From Mimachlamys varia (taxonomy: Eukaryota; Mollusca; Bivalvia; Pectinida; Pectinidae), in the NCBI GenBank assembly GCA_947623455.1, contig OX392536.1, forward strand, positions 10,721,282-10,785,281: a stretch of 64,000 nucleotides of DNA, in the 5' to 3' direction. The notes under the pieces are model-generated. The model searched no databases. It was not told the DNA's origin and was given only the letters and a program-made list of their open reading frames with translations. Made by a program: the position numbers and the translations under genes. Below are positions 23,330 through 36,620 of the stretch, one piece after another (within the stretch, counting starts at the first letter, position 1; each line of letters starts with the position of its first letter).

Positions 23330-23905
23330 GAAGACGGCAAATACCCTAATCAATCGATCGAGAAAGGCACCTACTTTGAACTATCGAAGGAAAACGGTAC
23401 GTCCAAACAGTTTGGTAATCGTACTTGCTTTAAACTATCAAAGAAAAAATCATTGCTTTAAACTTTCAATTGAAGAAAGCACATGCTCTAAACTATCGAA
23501 ATAGAAGGCACGAGTTCCAAACGTTACTTGATCTTAGCTTTAGACGGAAGAAGGCACGTCTTCTAAACCATCCATGAAATAAAGCATTGCTTTAAACTAT
23601 CAATGGTATGAAGCACATGCTCTAGCAATGAAGAAGGCATATACTCAAAACTAGGGTAGAAGCTAGTTCGTTCTATTAACTGCCAAAGGAAAAAAGGCAC
23701 TTGGGACTACTCGTAAATTATCATACGAAAGAGGAAAATGTTTTACCTACCAAGGAACAGTACACATGCTCTTTACTTTTTAAGAAAGAAGACACGTGAT
23801 CTAAACCATTCAAGGCAGAGGACACATGCTCTTTACTCACAAAGAAAAAAAGGCACGTGCTCTAACCCATCAAAGGAAGAAGACGGCTTACCCACAAGTC
23901 CTGGT
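23330..23905. repeat. Degenerate tandem repeat, about 33-40-bp units
   Basis: Words such as GAAGGCAC, ACATGCTCTAAACTATC and AAAGGAAGAA recur irregularly about 15 times. Unit length varies, so this looks like an old minisatellite. Confidence 0.6.
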
Positions 23906-25585
23906 GAATTGAACGTCGATAAAGAAAAATAGACGAAACTTGATCTAGCTGCAATGTAGGAAAGCTAAAGCAACAGTAGAATATTATTAAGCTTATTTCA
24001 TTTCAGAAATAAAGTTGCTAGCACAGAAATATAAAGATCATGAATATGTTCATGATCTCTAATCCGGCTTTACGTAAGTCTTCTTTGACTTTGACATTCT
24101 TATCGCACTCTTCTTTTCTCGAAGAGAGATTATTTTGGTATTTACAAATTGTGACGATAAACTCAAATTCAACTACAGTTTGAATTAATGATCCGAATGT
24201 CGTTTCCAGAGGTAAGATTGGCCTACTAAGGAGGCGGTCTAGGCCCGAATCATCCAGCCAATGGAAGACGATTTTTTTAAATCCCAGTTGTTAAAATCTA
24301 CCTTTGGTGGTTGATGTAGGGAAGTGTAGGGTTTCAAGCTCAAACGATTAAGTCCCAAACATCAATGTGAATGAGAACGTTGAAGGGATGACTCTCTACT
24401 CTCTTAATCACATAAAGCATATTGAAATACCATGCAATACATGCCTGCAATTTTCTTTTGTGAACTTACTCATATCTCATCATATGGTTTCAGAAATACC
24501 ATGTAACAACATGTACATGATATCATATCTACATGTAATTGGGATTTTAGGCCAAAAGTGTTCTTGGTGATTAAAACATTAAAGCTTTAACATTATCTTA
24601 AAGGTCTGAGAGTATGCAAATGTCAAGCGTGATTGCATTTGCGAAAATCCATTCAAAGCTTTCAAAGAAATTGGAACGAATGAAATTTAAAAAGCTGCCA
24701 TACCATTTCTGCCCTAACCCCTCCCCTACCACCAACACTTAGCACAGCTGTTTGTATCGAAGTACTTGATTCCAGTTGTCGCCAAACATATTATTACGTA
24801 TTTTATCAATCAAAACAAAGAATCGTTTTGTGCCAGAGGACGACAAAGAAAAGACATATAAAGCACCCCAAAACGCAGTCCGTTTCGTCATTGTGAACAC
24901 ACATTACAGCAATCAAATGACTTTTATGCTACGAATGTACAAGCAAAATATCAAGGGTCATGTGATCTATACATCTGATCTATTTATAAACCACAAATGG
25001 GTGTTTAAATTAGCTGGTATCAAAGTTTATGACAATAAAATACCGATATGTTTTGGTTACCCCGAAGAAAAAGTTTGTTCAACATAAAAATCGATGTGCA
25101 TAGGCGTTTCAAAACAAACTGCAATATGACACAAGTATCTAATTGTAACCACTTTTGATCGCTCCCATGGTTCTTGTAGGACTCTTTATGCGTGATTGGC
25201 AATTATGTTGGGTGTCAAGGCTGCCAGGAAGCGAGCGAGCCTACCGTGACAATATGACACAATTAACTGTAAACATGCGGTTTGAGAATACGGGTGCCCA
25301 CATGCGAGCCGTTAAGATCCCATAGCAAAGGCCATGTGTCGTAATCGGGGGCCATATGTCGCCCTGTCGACTAGACTGCATAATCCCATTTAAATGACGT
25401 CAGGCGGATTAAAACGTCAGTAAATGGAATTCGCTAGTATAGCAAACATATTCACTGGACTAAAAGTCTTCGTGATTACATTTATGTGTGTGCATGTAAA
25501 CATAATATACAAAATAAAAACTTCATTCACAACAATATGAAAAAAGGTTACTTAAGCGTCTATTCATCACCCCTGATGACCCAGA
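23906..25585. other. Intergenic; perfect short palindrome, one CRE, orphan frame
   Basis: AGATCATGAA (24035-24044) pairs perfectly with TTCATGATCT (24049-24058). TGACGTCA occurs at 25395-25402. A 103-codon open frame at 24776-25087 (+) is the longest here that is not made by a repeat; I recognise no domain in it and cannot call it a gene. Confidence 0.35.
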
Positions 25586-25690
25586 TACGAGCTCGCGTGA
25601 AGTTGGAACCGGAGCACTCACTTTCTGTCGAGGAGTCGAACCCAAGTCTTGTTGTTGAAAGGCAGCTGCGCTATTCACGTTGTCACCAAA
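25586..25690 (-). repeat. tRNA-derived SINE fragment
   Basis: On the minus strand, GGTGACAACGTGAATAGCGC leads into an A-box-like TAGCGCAGCTGCC (25660-25672), then a canonical B box GGGTTCGACTCC (25632-25643). The tRNA fold is incomplete, which suggests a SINE head rather than a working tRNA gene. The rest of the SINE is not recognisable. Confidence 0.5.
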
Positions 25691-28600
25691 ATACTCTTCG
25701 CATATTACAAAGAGATTATTATTATATCATAAAAAATGATATGATCTATTCTAACGAAAACCATCGCGTATTTACCAAAATGTTCAGCTGTATGTTCAAA
25801 TTTTGCTGTACTTTATTACATTAGTTTCTGCTCGGGTACCTTGGCGGACATGTGAAGGTATAATCATACAGAACGCTCCTTCACGATGTCAGACGCGTTA
25901 GACCGTCTTACATCGTAAGTACTACCGACGTAAAATCAATGGGTTTGCTGGTGTTCGGAGGGTTATTCAGTACTCCGCTGACCAGTATATGTATATTTGG
26001 GCCCTTTATGACTGCCGAGACTTAAAACATGCTTTCACTTTAACTCTATGTTCACACAAAATAAAGAAACACTCCTTGTGCATTATAACACTATACAGTA
26101 TTGAACTAATTTTATAACAGGCAATATTTCCTTGATTTTGCGGAAGACGCCGCCACTTGTGCCACATGTGGTGCCGGATCATATAACCTTCCCTAAACAT
26201 AAGCATTTGTGTTCGGTGATTGATTTAAAACTGAAGTCTTTACTATACTTTGGAAGGCTCTTCTTAAAATGATTGTCTTTGCGTGTTCCTGCTGTGATCT
26301 ATTAAACAGGAACATGATTATTGCATTAACTTTTCTCTCGTCATTTTTTCTCCAAATGCAAGGTTCAATTAGAACGTCATGAAAAGGATAAAAAAATAAT
26401 GGTGTACTGGAATAGCACATCGGATAGCACAATGATGCATGATACCATCTTTATACATTAAATCATTAAAGATGGCGTGCTACACTACCACTTAGTGGTC
26501 ATCATGTATCATGTTTATGTCATCATAACAGATCAATTATATCAAGTATAATGAATAACATATTTACCTGAATCAGGCTGGGTATAATGGCAGAGAGGAT
26601 TCGACTACATTTCTGGATTATGTATATCTGCTTCCGCTAAGAACTTAAACTCAATCAGATGTAAAGATATATGAAAAGATGCCATTCTATACGGATAGGC
26701 CTGTATCCGAATCTTTTCACATGTATATTGTGTATAATATATCAAGTATTGAAATGAATTATAACCGGTGGCAATATGCCGTTTTTTTGTATATAAAAAT
26801 ATCGAAGCCTTTTCAGTAAAGTTCAATTATGTTACGAGTTAATAACGACGAAACAGCACAACCTAATGTTTCCGTGAAAAGCTTTTTGACCGTCCGTAAT
26901 CCTTTGAGTAGATAGCTAAGGTGCGTTGGTTATTATTAAGATACCCTTCACTGCCCACTTATACATTTTAGAGCTTGTGATGTTTGCGAATGGGATTTGC
27001 TGATTATGGCTAAGATGAGGCATGTCGCAGTGGCCTGGAAATGAGGAGCGGCTTTAGTGCTAACGAACCAATAGGAATGGCTTCAACTGATCTTAGCTTC
27101 GTTAGGTTAAACCTAGTATCGCCAGGTTTATTAACAGACTCAGAGTGTCGTGTCATATTGTGGACGATGTATGTACTATATTGATATATTCATGCAGTGT
27201 TTTTGTCGTATTTAGGATCAAGTGATAGTGTTTACGATGATGTACGTTAACGGAGCAAGCTGTAGTCTGACCGTTAAAGAAATCATTATAGGATAATGAA
27301 GAAAGACCACACCTAATGACCCTGCTGTCATATCGACTGTCATTCTTTAGGTTACAATAAAACATCAGAAGATCGATAATTCATACATAGGGACGGACGG
27401 AGCTGTTGAAGGGTCATCCCAGTCCTATATATCGTCTCAGTGCCTATGTGAAACAGTAGCTGATAAAATGACATTTACCGATGGCAATGACTTAATACGC
27501 TTGATTTCCATATGTCATTCAATACCCTATTACAGTTTGCCTTGTTGCACAGCCCACACTGTACAGATGCTTCAATATTTAAGTGCATTATCAAAGTGGG
27601 CTTGCCGCTACAGCATTAGACGTCAGAAAAACAATCTAACACATATTGTTTATTGGCAAAGTACAATCTTTACCAAACAAACAAACAACGCTTTTGTTTA
27701 CATGCCAACAAAAACTAAATAAGCGAACAAAAAAATAAGTAAAAACTTTCATACTGATCTTATAATTTTATTCTTCGTTTAAGAGTATTGACTCGAATAA
27801 TTCAATTCTCCGTTTAAGAGTATTGACTCGAATAACTTAAATTCCCCTGTGTATCATTGCCTGTGTCACTATAGTGTTTATATATTATAAGCCAGTACTC
27901 TACTACCTAGATGCACCTTTCGTAGTACCGGTCGATGTTGGCTGAGGTCAGCGATGGAGGTAATGACCGATACACCTTGGTTACACATGTTTTACACCAT
28001 GTCTATGTACGCCAGCTCTACCGCCGGCCATATTACCCTGATGGATGGGATTCTCAATGAACGCACGCTGGTGATTCGAGGGTATAATTGAAATGTCCTG
28101 AGGACCCTGCCGGAGTTTTTAATGCATGGACGTAGGTAGTGGGCCCGACTCCCAACAGGTATACCTTAAAGTACATACTTATATTATCATATTCAACTCA
28201 ACTTCAGCTTGTCTTCAAGATAACAATATCGTTCCGAACCGTCGCTTGCTGATGCAGATTATCATGTGGATGAAAGTGTAGACGATTCGATCCAGCTGTT
28301 CGTTGAATCATTCTGTCAGATTAAGGTATATTCTTACTTACTTCGGAAGTTCCTTACACAGTTGAAGAAATAATAACCCTATTTCTATTTGTGTAAGCTT
28401 TTTCAACTACTAGACACTGGATGGTTGGATGTTTGTTCGGGGTCATAGACTCGTAGTCAGTATACATGCGTTATATGACTAAAGGTGATTTGAGCGACTC
28501 ACACAACAAATAGAAAAGGTACTATTGTACAACAGCAATATGATTGATTTCCTTACTAGTATCACTGTGTACAGCGAGCGACTAAAAGGAATTTTCCAAC

Positions 28601-29348
28601 TCATATACGGTTACAGGTAATTGTCATTTTAACGAATTCTCCCGACTTAAATAAGTTTTAATTTAAAGAACATTAAACACTGTCCGACTAATATACACAT
28701 CACTACATAACATATCACTATGAGGATGTTTCCCGCTTTATGTCGATATCATGAAGTTTCCTGCCTTAAATAGCAGTACAGACGTCGATATGTGATGAAG
28801 TTTCTGAACTGGCACAGGATTACAGAAAAAGAAAAAGATAGAACTTCGCTGCTACATGTGACAAGTAACGATTAAAAAGAAGGCAAAGCTGCGTTTCAAA
28901 TAAAACCAGAAGAAGGGAAAGCACTGTTGCAGTATGATGACCTTCAGCCAATGATTGATTTCGATGAACATTTTTTGCTGTGACCTCATGCTTTGCTCAT
29001 CTAATTAAGGCTTGAACAGTTACATTTTTCCCGTTTCCCAACGAACTGTTCATTGAGCAATCTGTTTCATGGTCAATAAATGGACTAGAAATAGTTTTTT
29101 TTGGATTTTCCCTACCATAGAAAGCAAACAATTTGTTTCATGGCTGTGTAGGGAATACTTTTGGTGCAAAGGCATTCAGCGAAGAGTAGGTTTCCTTCGC
29201 CTATCGACCTCAGGGACAAATAATATCTCGTATTAAGCTTTGTCAAAAGTACAATCCATTTTCTAAAAGTTCACGATCCGGTTTGGGAAAGGTAGCCATT
29301 TCTAACAATCACATGTGGCACCTTTTGTGATTTTTGTGACCACACGCG
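25691..29348. other. Intergenic, about 3.7 kb; one short duplication
   Basis: A 25-bp word beginning CGTTTAAGAGTATTGACTCG occurs twice with 35-bp spacing (27776-27800 and 27811-27835). Otherwise only short, family-less frames. Confidence 0.4.
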
Positions 29349-29604
29349 GCACGTAATGACGATGTCTATCGTTGATAGTGCACTTGCCTTTCACCAAGGC
29401 GTCTGGGGTTCGATTCCCCGACTAGACGTGAAAGGTTTGTTGTCACCAGCTGCCCGACCACGTGGGTTTTATCCGGGTACCCCGCATTCCTCCCAAAATA
29501 AGCCCCGCGCGCACTCACATCCGTCCAACAAGATTGATCAATGTAAGTTCGATAACTTGTTTCATAATTATTGTAAAATAAATAAAGTTTAGTTTAGTTT
29601 CAGT
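29349..29604 (+). mobile_element. tRNA-derived SINE, nearly full length
   Basis: The head is tRNA-like, with TGCACTTGCCTTTCACCAAG then GGGTTCGATTCCCCGAC (B box). A central block GTGGGTTTTATCCGGGTACC then CCGCATTCCTCCC follows. The 3' part AAGTTCGATAACTTG is followed by GTAAAATAAATAAAG and a short TTTAG-repeat tail ending near 29604. The head-core-tail order is that of a Pol III SINE. The GTGGGTTTTCTCCGGGTACT type core is one I associate with widespread mollusc SINEs (RUDI- or Meta-like), from memory. No clear target-site duplication was found. Confidence 0.75.
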
Positions 29605-32600
29605 TTAATCTATCGGCACCATATGTTGTATAAATTATGTTGGCTTCCGTCATCATATGTTGCAGTCGTTATTGTATTTCCCATCAAATGTGGTAATGTA
29701 TGCAGGACAAAATATAGGTCACGGGCAATAAAAGGCACAGGCTCTTAAATCTAGGCGTTGGAAATGGTGGCAATACCAGGAGGCAACTCAGGTAAAATAA
29801 AGCCGGTTTAATGTTAATATGGTCAGCACATCACATCTATCCACAAAATGAGAAAAATATCTGGGAACATATTCCTGAGAGGCGATTAAGCTAAATGTTA
29901 ATTCAATAAACACACTACGCTAGGCATGCGAACCATTATTTACAGTGTCTAATGTCATTATCATTTAAACACACGGAAAGAGCAGTTTTCCATTAATGAA
30001 ATAGACATGGACAATAAAACAATGAGTCGTGTCGGTTTTACATTTAGCTGTTAAATGTTTCTATTCTAAGTTGTTAATGTTTTGCGTATTGATATTTATA
30101 CTAGAACAGTATAATGTAAATAAATAATGAGACTGATACGAGCTCATCACTGCTGACACAGCACATATAACCCCTAACAGCCACAAAGACTTGATCGGAA
30201 ACGGCTTTATGGTACTTAGCTTGGCGAAAATATCTGAAAGTTCTTAAAAGAAAACAATAGCTAAAAAATGGATTTTGTAATGCATTTGCAGACCAGTTAA
30301 TCGCCAGAACTTAGAACATCGAACCTAAAACACATTTAGCATACAGGAGGTCATGCATTACATGTACCGTGAACAATTCTGTGTAACTGCCAAACTGCAA
30401 TCCGGCCTAAAACACTTGAGCAGAAAATAATAACGAGAGATGAGTATGCATGCGTCCATAATGTAGACCACATTTGACTTAAGGCGTTATCATATGGAAC
30501 ATTCACTGTTAAACAACGTTAATGCCTCTTCACGTTTTTAAGGTGATGTGGAATTCACGTGTATTCCAGAGAAGATAAACCTTTATGTACTTAGGATAAT
30601 AAAGTCAGCATCGGCCTAATATAAAGAACTACAGAACCATTTTTGAATCGCTTTAGTTGATATCTATGATATAAGTATGCAAAGGTAAGATTTACCTACT
30701 GGTGCATATCTGGATCAGTATTGATGTATTCTAATTACTCCAAGTTCCTGGAGGTTGGCACAGTGGCGTCGGGTTCCAACACTCTCCAACCCCCAAACCA
30801 AAGAGGGCAGTGCTGGGCAAAAGAGATCAGCCCATTTTCAATTATCCACAACCTTTATTCACTGAGCAGAAATTAACTTAATTTGCGTAATATGGCTATT
30901 TCTACGGGGTGGGTGGTGGAAACAGATATAAATCATCATTGTAAGAGTTTTATTAAAGGATAGCAAAGGGAGGGAGCGACTTCATATAAATACATTCACA
31001 ATAATCGTAGGTCTTTGAATTGATTCACTCTTAGGCATGCGTGTACTATGATGTTTGATCCCTGAAATTTGGTAGAAAGGTCAATGAAATTCGAGATGGA
31101 TTGTCCGAACGTGTCTTCTTATGTCTTATTCATTAAAGCATTCCATGACAACGTTTCTATAAAACACATATAAATCGAAAGTAGAATAGCGACTAGGAAA
31201 AGCTGTGACCGCACCCATCAATGAGCCACGAGATGGAACATACACTGTGCTTCAGTGTTGCACGTGCTAGCGCCAAAAAATGTCTGATCCTATCTATGAA
31301 CTAGTTTAGACATTTATTAAGCAAATGTAAGAAATGTGATATGATATTGGTGGAGAGGATACAAAACATTCTTCTTGTATCTTTATAGAAAATCCTACTT
31401 ATCTCTCTCCCTCAATCTGAAAGGGGTGGGAACACTTTTACTTGTTTTCTGTGGTATTACTACATAAGATACGAGGTCGCAACATTCCTCGCCGCAGATC
31501 TGTACCACAACTATACCACAGCACGATGTGTACTGTGACTTATCTAAAGTACAACCACTAGCATTTAATGACAACATCACCACTTTTCACAGCTCTTACA
31601 CCGTTAGCATTTTACATGTAATGTTGGGCTGGGTGAAGTTTTATCTCTGGACTTTATCACCGTACTTGTATCACTCTTGAAATAACTCTCACACGCCATC
31701 CACTGTCACTTAAACCAAAACAAAAAACAAAAAATGCATCAGCGTGCGCACCCCTTACTACCCACGTACGTGTAAGTAGGAGGTTTGGTTTAAGACTCGT
31801 TCACTCGTGCAGGTTCGGGAAAATCACACCTGCTCTAATCTACTGCCTGTGATATTAGGCGACTGCAGGTTTTTTTGCTGGTTTCTTAAAGAAAAGGCGA
31901 CTAATAGTGGACATCCTACAGAGTCTGTGGTGGTTTATGAGAGACACCAATACTAGACATAATGAGTACTACTGCAGGTGAATCGTGAAAGGCAAGGCGA
32001 TCAAAAGGCTTCCCTTAATAATCAGGGATTTTCTTTTGTCTTTTGAGGGGGAAGAGGATGCAACCAAACTTAATATAGTGCTTCCTTTCAATACGTAAGA
32101 TATTGTTTGTTCTGTCCACTTTCTTTTTCCAGTGGGATTTCCCTTGAAACCCATCCTCATCTGACTTTGACTGTCGCAGGGATGTTTAATGCCAAACAAA
32201 GGAACCAGTCTACTGACATATAATCTGAAACAGGTTTGTTTGGTGAATGACGAATGGACATCATTGTCATAGAAAAACTAACAAAGGATTAAAAATAGAG
32301 AAACAAATATGCTTTAAGACTTGTCAAAGCAACATCACAAACTTAGTTCATATTTTACTACGACACAAGGCGACAACTTTATGTCTAAAATATCTAAAAT
32401 CATACGTAGAACACAGCGGAAAAGGAGAGTTGCTTATCGCTTGTTTAACCCTTTGTAATTGGGCAAATTTATGCTTCAACATCAAGAGTATGGCCTGCCT
32501 CGGGGACTGACAACTTTCAACAGGAGTCAACGCTCTAGTTGTGTAAAATAACAACTAGAGATACGAATTGAAGGAACATTTTAATAGAAAAGCATAACCA

Positions 32601-33645
32601 AATCAGGCAACTATGAGGTATAGCTTATCCACATTATAATGAACTCTGAAAACAGTTTACGAATTCTGAGGAGCAAAAGTCTGGTCAAAGCTTGTTTTGA
32701 ACAAATGCTATTTTATACATTTGGACTCGGGGAGATATCACACCAAACGTCATCTTAATGTGTTAAAATACTTATACGATTCATGATACTCTTAGCATCT
32801 GAATAAATATATCACTGATATCATGACGGCTAACGACCTTCCAGCGACACGTTTATCAAGAAGTTTGGAGAATGGTATGAGAAAATGCATGTAAGTATGT
32901 GTTGGAGTGCACATAGATCCGCCCCCGTCTATCCCGATAGTGGTACACGCTACCACGGGTAATGCGAACTGTTAAAGTTAACATCACAGACGGAAGACAA
33001 ACTGTGGCCTAGCTATCATTTCCAAAATCTGCTGATTTTAGATGTTCTCTGATTTCATAACACGATTTCTCTTGTGAATCTTATTTTTAATATATTGTAG
33101 AAGGAAATTTAAGGACATACTTTGATAATTTATGTTTTCATTTATATTTCTCAAAATCGACTTCGTTACTTTTAACCATCCCGTCTAGCCGTGCCGTTGA
33201 TGCTGATTTTTTACAAACACAATCTACAGTATTTATTAGTCAAAGTGTATTATGTGCTATTGTAACTATATAATACTGAGACAATTACCCTCATTCTATT
33301 TATTACATATGTTGATTTATTTTTTACATTTATTGCTCTCATAAGGTGCATCAAAACATCGATTTTCTGCACTAATTCTTACTTACCACATTTTGTATTA
33401 CCTGTCTTATCAAAATCAATGTTAATGATGTCGTAAATTGTCTATTAGTAAGGAAAACATATTCTAAGCATACATCAACTATGCATCATTGATCAAATAG
33501 ATTATTAATTGATTTGGCGCTATCACTAATAGTGTCTGTAATAATATGCCAAGATAAGCAGCAGTACGAGAAGGTGAAATGCTCATTGCTTGAGATAGAC
33601 GTACAGCATGCCGGGAGATGCAATTTTAGAAGCTGGTTTGACCAT
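29605..33645. other. Intergenic, about 4 kb
   Basis: Nothing that can be supported. A GC-richer patch at 30745-30830 contains GGCACAGTGGCG and GGGTTCCAAC, weakly reminiscent of another SINE head. Frames at 31395-32554 are short and overlapping. Confidence 0.4.
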
Positions 33646-33820
33646 GTGGTGTTAGAATCGAGTCGGAATTTGTGGTGTTAGGAACGGGTTGGAATTTGTT
33701 GTGTTCGGAGCGAGTTGAAATTTGTGGTGTTAGGAGCTGGTCAGAACCTATGCATGGTGATAGGAGCGAGTCGGAACTTGTGGTGTTAGGAGCGAGTCAG
33801 AACTTGTGGTGTTAGGAGCA
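33646..33820. repeat. 26-bp tandem repeat, about 6.5 copies
   Basis: Units of the form GTGGTGTTAGGAGCGAGTCG plus GAATTT, 26 bp each, with one irregular 30-bp unit containing ATGCATG. Confidence 0.85.
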
Positions 33821-36039
33821 GAAGCAGAAAATTAAAATATAAGTTTTCTGGCATAATCTCACTTCTAACAGTGTTACAGATCTCCTTTGGTTTTTGTTTT
33901 TCTTTGTTTTTGTTGAAACATCTGATTAAAAATAAAAATGAACAGAAGACATAGACCATTGCTTTTGTACTTCATTACAAATATACATGACACTATTTTT
34001 CGCGTCAAAACAAACATGCCAAAACGCTCAAGCGAAGTTAAATACAGCTAGCTTTTTTACCACACTCACTCAATCTTAATACTCTTTCATCGTTAACGGA
34101 CACTTTTCGTGTAAAAACCACTCAATGTTTGCGAAGCACTCAAAGTTATTAATGTTTTTTTTTGTTTTTGCTTCAGTTTATTCCCTTAATGCTGCCGATA
34201 ACACAATCTTTACAAACACTCATGATAACAACTACCTTCTCCAATGTTTACAAACACGCCCATTGTATATTTCAAAATTGTCATGAAACTCCACTTCTAC
34301 AAAGCATAGGGGACAAAGGCGTGTCTACGTTAAGTGGAAATGTGACAATAATTGCTCGTCAACTTCTATCGAGTCTCTAATTATATTCCAATATAACACT
34401 GTCATCAAAGTCCTTTATCTCGTCAGCCACTGTAGCCTCCCCCACACAGAAAGTTAATTACGGCTAAATAAACAATGACAAGGTCACCTGTTATACATGG
34501 CCCATTTAAAAATAAATAATTCTCGGAGCAGAAACACAAATGGGTGTGGAATCCATTAAAATGTAAATTTCTTTCGACTTTCTGACTTTCGATATATGAC
34601 ATCAATATCAACATCATCCATGCTTAATGCTTGTTTTATAATTTACATGAAGCTTCCGATAGATTTTATAGTAAAAACAGTGATTTTAATGATTAGTAAC
34701 AGTGTTTACGTTTGGAACGGACTTTTGAAAGCTACAACACGCATGAAGGTTTTTAGCAGCAACTTCATGCAATAATAGTAAAATATGAATAAGAACAAAC
34801 TATTGTAACCGGATCCGTTACCATGGTAACCAATTTCTCTACACATGAACACTCACCAGGACAACTCGGGTTTACTAACAGGCCGCGATATGTGACGCGT
34901 GTACTTGTAATTGTTACATGTCTTGTACCTATCCCGAAGGTCTGGTATAAACCTTATGTTGAGATAATACCAGGCTCGATTACACTGCGAGGAATAACCT
35001 ATAAAGCCCGTCACTGATACCACAGTGCGCGTGCTGTTGGCCGTTTTACGGGGATATTCGTCATTCATAAATGGTATTAGGATGTTCTTATTTTTATGAG
35101 TAGCACTAGCAATGTCTGCAATTGATGATGGAAGCCAACAAAGTGATATCTGGGTTTTACCAGACAGTAAATACCATTTTATAGATAGGACTTTATCTGC
35201 TTTCGTTCTCCTTATTAAAGTCGATTACTAATATCACTCGTGTACAAACTACATACTTACGAAGGAAACCGAATTAAGACGAAGAGACTATTACAAAACA
35301 GGATTTTCCTTTGCATTATAGATAGGCTTCGTGTCAGCTAACACGACCTTCGGCAAGTACAGAACCGACAATTTTTGAAGATATGCTGCAAAATGTGGTA
35401 TAAAGCTGCATGAAACTATCTCCCCTGTGGCTAAGCAGGTCGCAGCAAGTCCCCACTTACGAAATCACGATTTTCTCACATTAGCCGATAATGTTGTATG
35501 CACAAAGAATGCATGCGTTCCAGACGCTCACTAACCAAATTAAAGGCAAGAGTCACACAACGCCTTCTGTCACCTAGTAAAACGCACTACTATGTAGTAG
35601 TTGAACAAGATATTTGTGATATTGATACAATGTTTACCAAGACGGAATCTTCAAATGTAACCCTTTTCTTTGATAAGTACTTTTCGTAATTTAGTATGTA
35701 TAATTTATATGACAGCTTTTAGCATTTTATCCAATGAGTTAATTAGTGAAGCATATTTGCATTTATTTGAAAACACATCGGAATTAAAATGGTTTTCGCT
35801 TAGGTGATAAAATCAACTTTGTGAACAAGTTTTATTTTCGTATTTCTCTGATTGCCAGGGACCGTTATGCTGATCATAAACATTGTGCTATGTTTAAATG
35901 AAGTTACAGCAATACAACTGATTTCCTATACATAATATGTAGATGTATAATTGACAATTATATCCAGCACTGTTAACAAGAAGATAAGCTAGATAATCTC
36001 CAATCCATACAACGAATAGGTCACAGAGGGATTAAACAG
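33821..36039. other. Intergenic, about 2.2 kb
   Basis: No gene seen. A perfect 14-bp palindrome GTTACCATGGTAAC lies at 34817-34830. Confidence 0.45.
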
Positions 36040-36620
36040 ATACGGAGCATGACCAGGTAGATATATGACGCCTTAGGACCGACATACTAGTACATTTGCT
36101 ATTAAGGGTACCGCAGGTTTATTATAGGTCAAACAGGTGCAGAAAGGTTATAGCTAAATGATCGATACATTATAACATTTGTCAATGGGGTACCATAGGT
36201 CGATAATAGGTCATACAAGTACAGAAAGGTTATAGCCTGATGATGCCGAATGGCCGACAAAATATTACAACACTTGTTATTGCGGTATCAGACGTTATTG
36301 ATATGTAATACAGGTACAGAAAGGTTATAGCCTGATGACGCCGACTGACCGACAAAATATTACAACACTTGTTATTGCGGTATCAGAGGTTATTAATATG
36401 TAATACAGGTACAGAAAGGTTATAGCCTGATGACGCCGACTGACCAACAGACTATTACAGCACTTGTTATTACGGTATCAGAGGTTATTAATATGTAATA
36501 CAGGTACAGAAAGGTTATAGCCTGATGACGCCGACTGACCGACAAAATATTACAACACTTGTTATTGCGGTATCAGAGGTTATTAATATGTAATACAAGT
36601 ACAGAAAGGTATAGTATAGC
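36040..36620. repeat. 95-bp tandem array, four regular plus two degenerate copies
   Basis: The word ACAGAAAGGT begins at 36221, 36316, 36411, 36506 and 36601, exactly 95 bp apart. Units between share GGTTATAGCCTGATGACGCC and ACTTGTTATTGCGGTATCAG. To the left, more diverged copies (about 82 bp) extend to about 36040. The regular copies are almost identical, so the expansion is recent. Confidence 0.9.

Noticed and set aside
24776..25087. 103-codon orphan frame
   Set aside because: Longest non-repeat frame besides the receptor, but I see no family motif, no convincing promoter or splice context, and length is within chance for 64 kb of DNA.
25586..25690. Functional tRNA gene on the minus strand
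   Set aside because: Good B box, but the cloverleaf cannot be closed; it reads as a SINE head.
25486..25824. 112-codon plus-strand frame
   Set aside because: Overlaps a minus-strand tRNA-derived SINE head, which explains its GC-richer middle part.
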